DNA of 64,000 nt. Source: Bog-473 sp963745665. GTDB lineage: Bacteria > Actinomycetota > Acidimicrobiia > Acidimicrobiales > RAAP-2. The position numbers were made by a program, and so were the translations under genes. The stretch lies in NCBI GenBank assembly GCA_963745665.1, contig CAVUYE010000002.1, positions 434,001 through 498,000 on the forward strand, written 5' to 3'. Below are positions 52,340-60,171 of this stretch, in pieces; position 1 is the first letter of the stretch; the number at the start of each line of letters is the position of its first letter. The notes under the pieces are model-generated. The model saw only the letters and a program-made list of their open reading frames with translations, had not been told where the DNA came from and made no database searches.

Positions 52340-54355
52340 ATGGCGACCGACCAGCAGCACGACGGTCAGCGTGATCGTGACGCACCGTGGGTCATGCGCA
52401 CCTATTCGGGCCACTCGACGGCGCGCGCCTCCAACGAGCTCTACCGCACCAACCTGGCCAAGGGGCAGACCGGCCTCTCCATTGCCTTCGACCTACCCAC
52501 CCAGACCGGCTACGACCCCGACGCCCCCGAGGCGGCCGGCGAGGTCGGCAAGGTCGGCGTCCCCGTGGCGCACCTGGGGCACATGCGCGAGCTGCTCGAG
52601 GGCATCCCGGTGGAGACCATGAACACCTCCATGACGATCAACGCCACGGCGGCGTGGGTGCTCGGGCTCTATGTGGCGCACGCCCAGGACAGGGGCGTCG
52701 ACCCGGCCCTGCTGGGGGGCACGACGCAGAACGACATCGTCAAGGAGTATCTGAGCCGGGGGACCTACATCTTCCCGCCCGGGCCGAGCCTGCGGCTCAC
52801 CGTGGACACCATCGCCTACACGGTGCGCCACGCGCCCCGGTGGAACCCGATCAACGTCTGCAGCTATCACCTGCAAGAGGCCGGCGCCACGCCGGTGCAG
52901 GAGATCGCCTACGCGCTGGCCACCGCCATCGGCGTGCTCGACGGCGTGCGTGTCTCGGGCAAGATCGACGAGTCCGAGCTGCCGGCGGTGGTCGGTCGCA
53001 TCAGCTTCTTCGTCAACTCGAGCGTCCGCTTCGTGGAGGAGACCTGCAAGATGCGGGCCTTCACCCGGCTGTGGGACCGCATCTGCTTGGAGCGGTACGG
53101 GGTCGAGGACCCCAAGTTGCGCCGCTTCCGTTACGGCGTGCAGGTGAACTCGCTCGGGCTGACCGAGCAGCAGCCCGAGAACAACGTGCAGCGCATTGTG
53201 CTCGAGTCGCTCGGCGTCACGTTGTCCAAGAGCGCACGGGCCCGGGCCATGCAGCTGCCGGCCTGGAACGAGGCTCTGGGGCTGCCCCGGCCCTGGGACC
53301 AGCAGTGGTCACTGCGGATGCAGCAGGTCCTGGCCTTCGAGTCCGACCTGCTCGAGTACGGCGACATCTTCGAGGGGTCGGTGGTCATAGAGGCCAAGAC
53401 GGCCGAGCTGGCCGAGGCCGCGACGGCGGAGCTGGCCGACGTGGAGGCGCTCGGCGGGGCCTTCGAGGCCATCGACGAACTGAAGCGCCGGCTCGTGCGC
53501 AGCCAGGCCGAACGTGTCCGGCGTATCGAGTCGGGGGAGCAGAAGGTGGTCGGGGTCAACTGCTACACCGAGACCGCTCCCTCACCGCTGCTCGGCGACG
53601 GCGAGTTCGAGAACATCCTGAAGGTCGACCACAACGTCGAGGCCGAGCAGATCGTGGAGGTGGTGCGCTGGCGGGCGGATCGTGACGGCGCTGCGGTACG
53701 CACCGCACTCGACGAATTGCGCCGGGTCGCCGACGACTCCGGCCCGGGGGGCAACATCATGGAGGCCACCATCGCGCTGGGGCACGCCGGCGGCACCACG
53801 GGGGAGTGGGCCGGCGCGTTGCGCGAGGTCTTCGGCGAGTTCCGGGCGCCGACCGGCGTCAGCGGCGGGGTGGGCCAGCGCGGCGACGACCTCGGATTGG
53901 AGCCGGTGCGGCTGCGCACCAAGGCGCTGGCCCGACGCACCGGCGGGCCGCCACGCCTGCTGGTGGCCAAGCCGGGTCTCGACGGGCACTCGAACGGGGC
54001 CGAGCAGATAGCGGTGGCGGCCCGCGACGCCGGCTTCGAGGTGATCTACCAGGGCATCCGGTTGACGCCGGAGCAGATCGTGGCGGCGGCGGTCGACGAG
54101 GACGTCGACATCGTGGGGCTGTCCATCCTGTCGGGGTCGCATCTGGAGCTGGTACCCGACGTGCTCGACCGCCTGCGCGCCGCCGGGAGCACGGCGGCCG
54201 TGGTCGTGGGCGGCATCATCCCGCCCGATGACGCCGAGCTTCTCCTGGGCAAGGGCGTGGCGTCCGTCTACACGCCGAAGGACTACTCCTTCGACCGCAT
54301 CATGGCGGACCTGGTGGCGCTGGCCGAGCGCCAGCGCGCCGCCACTCCCGCGTAA
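52340..54355 (+). CDS. ecm: Ethylmalonyl-CoA mutase (coenzyme B12-dependent)
   Basis: 671 residues. It converts ethylmalonyl-CoA to methylsuccinyl-CoA. The sequence tracks proteobacterial Ecm/MeaA closely: FRTYAGHST-like RTYSGHSTARASN, SIAFDLPTQTGYD, NTSMTINATAAWVL, CSYHLQEAGATP, YGVQVNSLGLTEQQPENN and LPAWNEALGLPRPWDQQWSLRMQQ. The C-terminal cobalamin domain has GLDGHSNGAEQIA (Asp548, His550, Gly553), LSILSGSH and VVVGGIIP. The single-polypeptide form and these blocks favour Ecm over methylmalonyl-CoA mutase. ATG 52340 is chosen for its GGAGG 7 nt upstream. Its last 56 bases overlap an antisense gene. Confidence 0.93.
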   Translation: MATDQQHDGQRDRDAPWVMRTYSGHSTARASNELYRTNLAKGQTGLSIAFDLPTQTGYDPDAPEAAGEVGKVGVPVAHLGHMRELLEGIPVETMNTSMTINATAAWVLGLYVAHAQDRGVDPALLGGTTQNDIVKEYLSRGTYIFPPGPSLRLTVDTIAYTVRHAPRWNPINVCSYHLQEAGATPVQEIAYALATAIGVLDGVRVSGKIDESELPAVVGRISFFVNSSVRFVEETCKMRAFTRLWDRICLERYGVEDPKLRRFRYGVQVNSLGLTEQQPENNVQRIVLESLGVTLSKSARARAMQLPAWNEALGLPRPWDQQWSLRMQQVLAFESDLLEYGDIFEGSVVIEAKTAELAEAATAELADVEALGGAFEAIDELKRRLVRSQAERVRRIESGEQKVVGVNCYTETAPSPLLGDGEFENILKVDHNVEAEQIVEVVRWRADRDGAAVRTALDELRRVADDSGPGGNIMEATIALGHAGGTTGEWAGALREVFGEFRAPTGVSGGVGQRGDDLGLEPVRLRTKALARRTGGPPRLLVAKPGLDGHSNGAEQIAVAARDAGFEVIYQGIRLTPEQIVAAAVDEDVDIVGLSILSGSHLELVPDVLDRLRAAGSTAAVVVGGIIPPDDAELLLGKGVASVYTPKDYSFDRIMADLVALAERQRAATPA

Positions 54356-54605
54356 GGCGCGCCATCTCGCGCCACGTGACCGGCACGGCACCGAGCGCGA
54401 TGGCTCGGAGGCGGAAGGCCTCGGGCACGTCGTAGTGGTTCAGCGCCGCCGAGCGCCGGTGGCGCTGAAAGCCACGCTTCGGGATGCCGAGCGCGGCGGC
54501 CATGGCGTGCAGCTCCTCGGGGTCGTCCGCCAACAAGTGGGACCAGCGGTCGGTGCGATCGCGCACCGTCGCCCGCTGGCGCCAGTCGTCGACGTAGACG
54601 GTCAC
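54300..54605 (-). CDS. DUF4031 domain protein
   Basis: 101 residues. The TVYVDDWRQRATV opening, WSHLLADDPEELHAMA, the HYDVPEAFRLRAIALGAVPVTW block and the basic tail match the DUF4031 family, small proteins of unknown function found across bacteria. The start is GTG 54605. The 3' end overlaps the 3' end of ecm by 56 bp on the opposite strand. It lies 12 nt downstream of the epsilon-subunit gene and probably belongs to the carboxylase transcript. Confidence 0.8.
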   Translation of the reverse strand: MTVYVDDWRQRATVRDRTDRWSHLLADDPEELHAMAAALGIPKRGFQRHRRSAALNHYDVPEAFRLRAIALGAVPVTWREMARLTREWRRAGARPAPPGPP

Positions 54606-54617
54606 ACGGTCAGACGG

Positions 54618-54836
54618 TCAGCGTCGGGCCCAGGGCCGGTCGCGTCGCAGCGGTACCGGCTTGTTCCACCACCGTCCGCTGAAGCGCCACGGCTCGTGCA
54701 CCGGGTCGTGCTCGTCGGCCGGCGCCGGGCGGGGCCAGGCCAGCTGCACCGCGGCGGTGATGGCCGCCAGCACGGCCGGGTCGGGAGCGGGTCGGGGCCG
54801 CAGCGTCAGCTGGCCCTCGGCGACGGACGGCGTCAT
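54618..54836 (-). CDS. Acyl-CoA carboxylase epsilon subunit-like protein
   Basis: 72 residues. Small, Pro/Ala-rich proteins of this size directly after the beta subunit are a hallmark of actinobacterial acyl-CoA carboxylases (AccE/PccE), which stabilise the alpha-beta complex. A helix-forming segment PDPAVLAAITAAVQLAWPRP and the Trp/Arg-rich C-terminus (WRFSGRWWNKP) fit that role. The start overlaps the stop of the beta subunit gene (ATGA). The assignment rests mainly on context and composition, since epsilon subunits diverge strongly. Confidence 0.75.
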   Translation of the reverse strand: MTPSVAEGQLTLRPRPAPDPAVLAAITAAVQLAWPRPAPADEHDPVHEPWRFSGRWWNKPVPLRRDRPWARR

Positions 54837-56389
54837 AGCGGCACGTTGCCGTGCTTGCGCCGCGGCAGCTCCTCACGCTTCGACGACAGGATGTCGAGGC
54901 TGCGGCAGATGACGCTCCGGGTGTCGGCCGGCGAGATCACGTCGTCGATGTAGCCCCGCTCGGCCGCGATGTACGGATTGGCATACCGCTCCGTGTACTC
55001 GTCGATGAGCTCGGCCCGCCGCCGCGCCGGGTCGGCCGCCTCGGCCAGCTCGCGCCGGTAGACGATCTCGACGGCGCCGTTGGGGCCCATGACGGCCAGC
55101 TCGGCCGACGGCCAGGCGAAGGCCAGGTCGGCGCCGATCGACTTGGAGTTCATGACGACGTACGCGCCCCCGTAGGCCTTGCGCGTGATGATCTGAATCC
55201 GCGGCACGGTCGCCTCGCAGTAGGCGTACAGCAGCTTGGCCCCGTGCCGGATGATGCCGCCGTACTCCTGGTCGGTGCCGGGCATGAATCCGGGGACGTC
55301 CACAAAGGTCAGCAGGGGGATGTTGAACGCGTCGCAGGTCCGCACGAAGCGCGACGCCTTCTCCGACGAGTCGATGTCGAGCACGCCGGCCAGTACGGCG
55401 GGCTGGTTGCCCACGATCCCCACGACCCGCCCGTTCATGCGGGCGAAGCCGCACGTGATCGACATGGCCCAGTGGCGGTGCACCTCCATGTACTCGCCGT
55501 CGTCGACCACGGCCGTGATGATGCGCTTCATGTCGTAGGGCTGGTTGGGCGACGTCGGCAGGAAGTCGATGAGCTCGGTGACCTGGCGGTCCGGCTCATC
55601 GCCCGAAACCTCCAGCGGCGGCTCCTCCAAATTGTTCGACGGCAGGAACGACAGCAGCTGACGCACGTCGTCGAGGCAGGCCTTCTCGTCGGGCGACACG
55701 AACGTCGCGACCCCGGACTTCGTGGCGTGGCTCATGGCGCCGCCGAGCTCCTCCAATGTGACGTCCTCGCCGGTCACCGTCTTCACCACGTCGGGGCCCG
55801 TGATGAACATGTGCGAGGTGCCCTGCACCATGAAGATGAAGTCGGTCATGGCCGGCGAGTAGACGGCGCCGCCGGCGCACGGCCCCAGGATCACGCTGAT
55901 CTGCGGGATCACGCCCGACGCCGTCACGTTGCGGTGGAAGATGCCCCCGTAGGAGTGGAGCGAGACGACGCCCTCCTGAATCCGGGCCCCCGCCCCGTCG
56001 TTGAGCCCGATCATGGGGACACCCGTCGAGGCGGCCAGGTCCATCACCTTGTGGATCTTCTCGGCGAAGACCTCGCCGAGCGCTCCCCCGAAGACGGTGA
56101 AGTCCTGGCTGAAGATGCAGACCCGCCTGCCGTCGATGGTGCCGAAGCCCGTCACCACGCCATCGGTGTAGGGGCGGTTGTCCTCCAACCCCATGCCGTG
56201 GGCCCGGTGCCGGGCCAGCATGTCGAGCTCCTGGAACGACCCCTCGTCCAGTAGGTACTCGATCCGCTCCCGGGCCGTCAGCTTGCCCTTGGCGTGTTGG
56301 CGCTCCACTGCCCGCTCGCTCCCGGCGTGCAGCGCCTCGTTCTTGCGTTCGGCCAGGTCGGCCAGGCGTTCGGCCATGGAATGTTCCAT
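54833..56389 (-). CDS. Acyl-CoA carboxylase beta subunit (propionyl-CoA/acetyl-CoA carboxyltransferase)
   Basis: 518 residues. The subunit moves CO2 from carboxybiotin to acetyl- or propionyl-CoA. Both crotonase-fold halves are visible: GAGARIQEGVVSLHSYGGIF and GPCAGGAVYSPAMTDFI in the first, VDVPGFMPGTDQEYGGIIRHGAKLLYAY and RKAYGGAYVVMNSK in the second. These supply the two oxyanion holes. Substrate choice cannot be read from the sequence alone, but propionyl-CoA carboxylation would complete the ethylmalonyl-CoA pathway. The biotinylated alpha subunit is not in the window. TAGCCT (minus strand, 56397-56402) is 7 nt before the ATG. Confidence 0.94.
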   Translation of the reverse strand: MEHSMAERLADLAERKNEALHAGSERAVERQHAKGKLTARERIEYLLDEGSFQELDMLARHRAHGMGLEDNRPYTDGVVTGFGTIDGRRVCIFSQDFTVFGGALGEVFAEKIHKVMDLAASTGVPMIGLNDGAGARIQEGVVSLHSYGGIFHRNVTASGVIPQISVILGPCAGGAVYSPAMTDFIFMVQGTSHMFITGPDVVKTVTGEDVTLEELGGAMSHATKSGVATFVSPDEKACLDDVRQLLSFLPSNNLEEPPLEVSGDEPDRQVTELIDFLPTSPNQPYDMKRIITAVVDDGEYMEVHRHWAMSITCGFARMNGRVVGIVGNQPAVLAGVLDIDSSEKASRFVRTCDAFNIPLLTFVDVPGFMPGTDQEYGGIIRHGAKLLYAYCEATVPRIQIITRKAYGGAYVVMNSKSIGADLAFAWPSAELAVMGPNGAVEIVYRRELAEAADPARRRAELIDEYTERYANPYIAAERGYIDDVISPADTRSVICRSLDILSSKREELPRRKHGNVPL

Positions 56390-56559
56390 GCGGTTGAGGC
56401 TAACGCCCCGGGGAGCCTCCCGAAATTGCGACCGTAAGTCTCCAAACTGGAATCCGTTCTCTTTTACGACGCGAGAAACCTGTTCTGACCAGGAAGAAAA
56501 AGATGGAGGCCCGGGGCAGCCGCCCCGGGAGCCGGCCCGACCGCACTGGGGGGAGACGA

Positions 56560-57334
56560 ATGCCGCTTCTGCGAGTGGCGGAAGCCGAGGTTCGATTCGG
56601 CGGTGTGCACGCGCTGCGCGGCGTGAACCTGACGGTCGACGCCGGCAGTGTCACCGGACTCATCGGCCCCAACGGCGCCGGCAAGACGACGTGCTTCAAC
56701 GCCATCTGCGGGCTGCAGTCCGTCAATTTCGGGCCGGATCTTTTTCGAGGACACCGACATGACCGGCCTCAAGCCCCACAAGCGGGCCAGACTCGGCATC
56801 GCCCGGACCTTCCAGCGCCTCGAGATCTTCGGGTCCCTCTCGGTCCGCGAGAACGTCCTGGCCGCCGCCGAGATCCGCCGGCGCTGGTCGCACGACCGCT
56901 CCAACGCCGCGGCCAACGCCGATGCCCTCCTCGCGCTGGTCGGCCTAACCCACCTGGCCACGCGGGCGGCCGACACGCTGCCCACGGGCCAGGCCCGCCT
57001 GCTCGAGCTGGCCCGCTCTCTGGCCACCCGGCCCCGCCTCCTCCTGCTCGACGAGCCCTCCTCCGGCCTGAGCGACACCGAGAGCGAGGAGCTGGGCGAC
57101 CTGCTGGTGCAGCTGGCCGGGGCCGGCATGGGCGTGCTCCTGGTGGAGCACGACATGGAGCTCGTCATGCGGGTCTGCACCCACATCAACGTTCTGGACT
57201 TCGGCGCGGTGCTCATGGCGGGCAGCCCGGCCGAGATACGGGCGGACGACCGCGTCCGTGCCGCCTACCTCGGCGCGGCGGAGGACCCTGACGTCGACGT
57301 GCTGGCGGGATCGGGCGCGGCGGCCCATGGCTGA
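56560..57334 (+). CDS. livG: Branched-chain amino-acid type ABC transporter ATPase (LivG-like), reading frame broken
   Basis: Cytoplasmic ATPase. Walker A GPNGAGKT is at residues 36-43, in the first frame. The rest (RARLGIARTFQRLEIF, the LPTGQARLLELARSL signature, LLLLDEPSSGL, VLLVEHDMELVM) is in the next frame. Removing one T of TTT at 56727-56729 restores GLQSVNSGRIFFEDTD and a 257-residue protein. The ABC signature reads PTGQ, not SGGQ, a common variation in this subfamily (SYGQ/PTGQ). GGGGGGAG precedes the ATG. The stop overlaps the livF start by 8 nt. Confidence 0.88.
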
Positions 57335-58040
57335 GCCCCCCGTCCTCGAGCTGCGCCGGGTCCACGCCGCCTACGGGCAGATCGAGGTGCTCCACGGCAT
57401 CGACCTGGCGGTGGCCAACGGTTCGGTGCTCGCCCTGCTCGGCCCGAACGGGGCGGGCAAGTCCACGACGCTGCGCGTGGCCAGCGGGCAGATGGAGCCG
57501 ACCAAGGGGTGCTTCCACGTGCTCGGCCGTCACGCCAACGGCATGCGTCCCGACAAGCTCGCCCGGGCCGGCCTGTGCACGCTGCCCGACGGCCGCGGCA
57601 TCTTCCCCAACCTCACCGTCACCGAGAACCTCCGCCTCATGACCTTCGGCGGCCCGTCGCGGTCGCACGTGGAGGAGATGGCCTTCGGCCGCTTCCCCCG
57701 CCTGAAGGAACGCCGCCACCAGGTGGCCGGCACCCTGTCGGGTGGCGAGCAGCAGATGCTGGCCATGTCCCGCACGCTCAGCGTGGAGCCTGCCGTCCTG
57801 CTGCTCGACGAGATCTCCATGGGCCTGGCGCCGATGATCGTCGCCGAGCTCTACGAACTCGTGGCGCAGATCGCCTCCGAGGGCGTGGCGGTGATTCTGG
57901 CCGAACAGTTCGCGGCGACCGCGCTCGGCGTGGCCACCGATGTCGCCGTCGTCGTGCAGGGGCGGATCGTTGCATCAGGAAAGCCTGGCGACCTCCCCAA
58001 CGACCTGGCCGACGCCTATTTGGGGGGTGCGGCCGCATGA
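57327..58040 (+). CDS. livF: Branched-chain amino-acid type ABC transporter ATPase (LivF-like)
   Basis: 237 residues. It is the second ATPase of the pair, completing the heterodimer with LivG. Walker A GPNGAGKST, the Q-loop region with ARAGLCTLPDGRGIFPNLTV, the signature LSGGEQQMLAMSRTL and Walker B LLLDEISMGLAP are intact, with the LivF-type AEQFAATAL at the H-loop position. It overlaps livG at the start and the next gene at the end (ATGA), so the whole cluster is tightly coupled. Confidence 0.95.
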   Translation: MAEPPVLELRRVHAAYGQIEVLHGIDLAVANGSVLALLGPNGAGKSTTLRVASGQMEPTKGCFHVLGRHANGMRPDKLARAGLCTLPDGRGIFPNLTVTENLRLMTFGGPSRSHVEEMAFGRFPRLKERRHQVAGTLSGGEQQMLAMSRTLSVEPAVLLLDEISMGLAPMIVAELYELVAQIASEGVAVILAEQFAATALGVATDVAVVVQGRIVASGKPGDLPNDLADAYLGGAAA

Positions 58041-59608
58041 GCCGGTTCCGGGCCAGCCGTCTTCCCGTCCTCGGGGCCGCGGCGCTGCTCCTCGTCGCAG
58101 GCGGCTCGGGGCTCCTGGCCGCCGCCTTCACCGCCGGGCCCGCCGGTGCCGACAGCACCCTGGGAGGCTTCACGGTGAGCGGGTTGGCCGAGGCCGTCAC
58201 GGCCCAGTACGAGCAGCCGAACTTTCCGCTCCCGGCCACGCCCTCGCTGGAATTCGACGAGGGCTACGCCGCCACCACCGACAACTTCGGCCCGACCGGC
58301 ACTGCCACCGCGTCGAGCCTCTACCCCGGCCAGGTCGTGGCCAACGCCGGCCCCGAGCTCGCCCTCCTGGTGCCAGGCGCGCCACTCCCCCCGGCACCCG
58401 TGTGGCCCGTCCAGGCCACCAGTGAGTACCCGCAGGCGCCCAACTCGGGCTCGACCGACCAGCCGGGGGTGAACATGGATGCCTCCAGCACGACCAACGG
58501 GAACACGGCCAGTGCGACGCTCGGCGACGACGCGGCGACGGCCGGTTCGAACGGGGCCGACCCGACGCTGCAGGCGCCCTCCAGCTCGGGCAACCCGCTC
58601 GCCGGTTCGTCGGCCATCTTCGGCATCGGCGACATGTCGGCGACCTCGTCGTCGCTCGCCCCCAGCACGTCGGCCAACGCACAGTCCAGCGCCACCGACA
58701 CCGGCATCTCCATCCTCGGCGGCTTCATCACGATCGGGAGCGTCACCTCGACGGCGACGGCCACCTCGGACGGGACGACCGGGAAGGTCACCGGGTCGAC
58801 CGCGGTGCAGAACATGGACATCGCCGGCGAGCAGGTCACCGTCGACGCCAACGGGATCAGCGCGGCCGGCCAGAGCACGCCGGCCCCGCTCCCGATCTCG
58901 ACCCTCAACTCGGACCTCGGCGACCTCGGTATCTCGCTGTCGGTCACCAACGCCACCGACAAGGTGAGCGGTCCCTCGGCCAGCCGGACGCTCGACGGGC
59001 TCAAGATCAGCATCGACCTCAAGACGCTCGACGATCCGATCAACCAGCTGACGTCGCTGCTCCCTGCGTCCGTCACCTCGCAGCTCCCCGTCGCCGTGCC
59101 CGACGACCAGCAGCTCACCCTCGACCTGGCCACCGTGCAGGTGAGCTCGACGGCGTCGCCGGCCTTCGCCGCCGGCAACAGCGGCAACTCGGGCGCGGCG
59201 CCGTCGACGCCCTCGGCGCCGTCGACGCCCTCGGCCGTGTCCAGCGCCGCGTTCGCAGGGAACTCGGGCACCCCCGCCATCGCGGGCACCACGGGGACCG
59301 GCGGCACCTTCTCGGGAGACACCGGGACCGGAACCGGAACGACCCCGAACGGGTCCACGGCGACGGGCTCGGGCAGCCCGACGTCCACCGCGTCGGCGCC
59401 GGCGTCGGTGATTGCCCCGGCCTTCAAGGGGATCGGGGCGGCGCTCGTCCTTCTGGGCCTGCTCGCCGCGTCCGCGCTCGCCTACGCCTACCGGCGGGCC
59501 GACGACGCGGGCGGGGTGCTGGGCACCTCGTGCGCCGACGGCGACCCGCTCATGGACCGCTTCAGCGCGAGCGCCGACGACCTCGCTGACTTTGGAGGAG
59601 GGAACTGA
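58037..59608 (+). CDS. Exported Ser/Thr/Gly-rich surface protein with C-terminal membrane anchor, unknown function
   Basis: 523 residues, not recognised by family. An N-terminal signal peptide (about 1-38, basic start, hydrophobic core, GPAGA before DS) and one C-terminal transmembrane helix (about 463-485) bracket a large external part. Residues 70-260 have a beta-rich pattern in small residues (Ala, Ser, Thr, Gly, Asn). The region 375-455 is low-complexity, rich in Ser, Thr, Gly and Pro, like a cell-wall spanning stalk. No LPXTG motif. The ATG overlaps the livF stop, and its stop overlaps the next gene, so it is embedded in the ABC operon. It may be a structural or adhesive partner of the uptake system (inference). 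Confidence 0.75.
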   Translation: MSRFRASRLPVLGAAALLLVAGGSGLLAAAFTAGPAGADSTLGGFTVSGLAEAVTAQYEQPNFPLPATPSLEFDEGYAATTDNFGPTGTATASSLYPGQVVANAGPELALLVPGAPLPPAPVWPVQATSEYPQAPNSGSTDQPGVNMDASSTTNGNTASATLGDDAATAGSNGADPTLQAPSSSGNPLAGSSAIFGIGDMSATSSSLAPSTSANAQSSATDTGISILGGFITIGSVTSTATATSDGTTGKVTGSTAVQNMDIAGEQVTVDANGISAAGQSTPAPLPISTLNSDLGDLGISLSVTNATDKVSGPSASRTLDGLKISIDLKTLDDPINQLTSLLPASVTSQLPVAVPDDQQLTLDLATVQVSSTASPAFAAGNSGNSGAAPSTPSAPSTPSAVSSAAFAGNSGTPAIAGTTGTGGTFSGDTGTGTGTTPNGSTATGSGSPTSTASAPASVIAPAFKGIGAALVLLGLLAASALAYAYRRADDAGGVLGTSCADGDPLMDRFSASADDLADFGGGN

Positions 59609-60171
59609 TGAAACTGAACCTGTTGGGACGATCGTCCCCCGACCCCGGCGCGGTGACCCGCTTCACTGGGTTGCCCGACCCCGACTCCGAGTCCGATGTT
59701 GCGCCGACGTCCGCAGCCGCCGCCGCCGCCGTGACGCCGGCCTCCCAGCTCGAGCCGTCGACGCCCGTGCCCACGCGCCTGCAACGGCTGGCCGCCGCCA
59801 TCGACCGGGCCCGTCCGAGCCGGAGCGGGCGCAATATCCGCAAGTGGATGGAGACGATCGGCATGGTGCTCATCGTCTTCGGTTTCGTGTGCATCGTGCT
59901 CGGCTGGTACGGCGCCGCGCACAGCCCCTACCTGTACCAGGAGGTGCCCTACCTCATTTCCGGTGGCCTTCTCGGCGTGGCGCTGGTGATCGGTGGCGGC
60001 ATCTTCGTGCGCATCGCCTGGAGCATGCGCCAGGTGGAGGAGGACCGGCGCAACGCGCTGGCCATCGTCCGCTCTGTCGACCGGCTCGAACGGATTCTGC
60101 GCAGCCTGGACCAGGCCCGGCGGGCCGACGAGCGCGTGGGCGACGACCACGAAGAGGTCGGGGTTCGGTGA
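59608..60171 (+). CDS. Two-helix membrane protein of unknown function
   Basis: 187 residues, not recognised. A Pro/Ala/Ser-rich cytoplasmic N-terminus (1-75) is followed by a basic stretch, two transmembrane helices (about 83-103 and 115-138) joined by a short loop, and a charged C-terminal helix with regular Arg, Glu and Leu that could form a coiled coil (140-170). GGAGGAGGG precedes the ATG, which overlaps the stop of the surface protein by one base. The stop overlaps the GTG of the binding protein. Its place between transporter genes suggests an accessory or scaffolding role. Confidence 0.72.
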   Translation: MKLNLLGRSSPDPGAVTRFTGLPDPDSESDVAPTSAAAAAAVTPASQLEPSTPVPTRLQRLAAAIDRARPSRSGRNIRKWMETIGMVLIVFGFVCIVLGWYGAAHSPYLYQEVPYLISGGLLGVALVIGGGIFVRIAWSMRQVEEDRRNALAIVRSVDRLERILRSLDQARRADERVGDDHEEVGVR

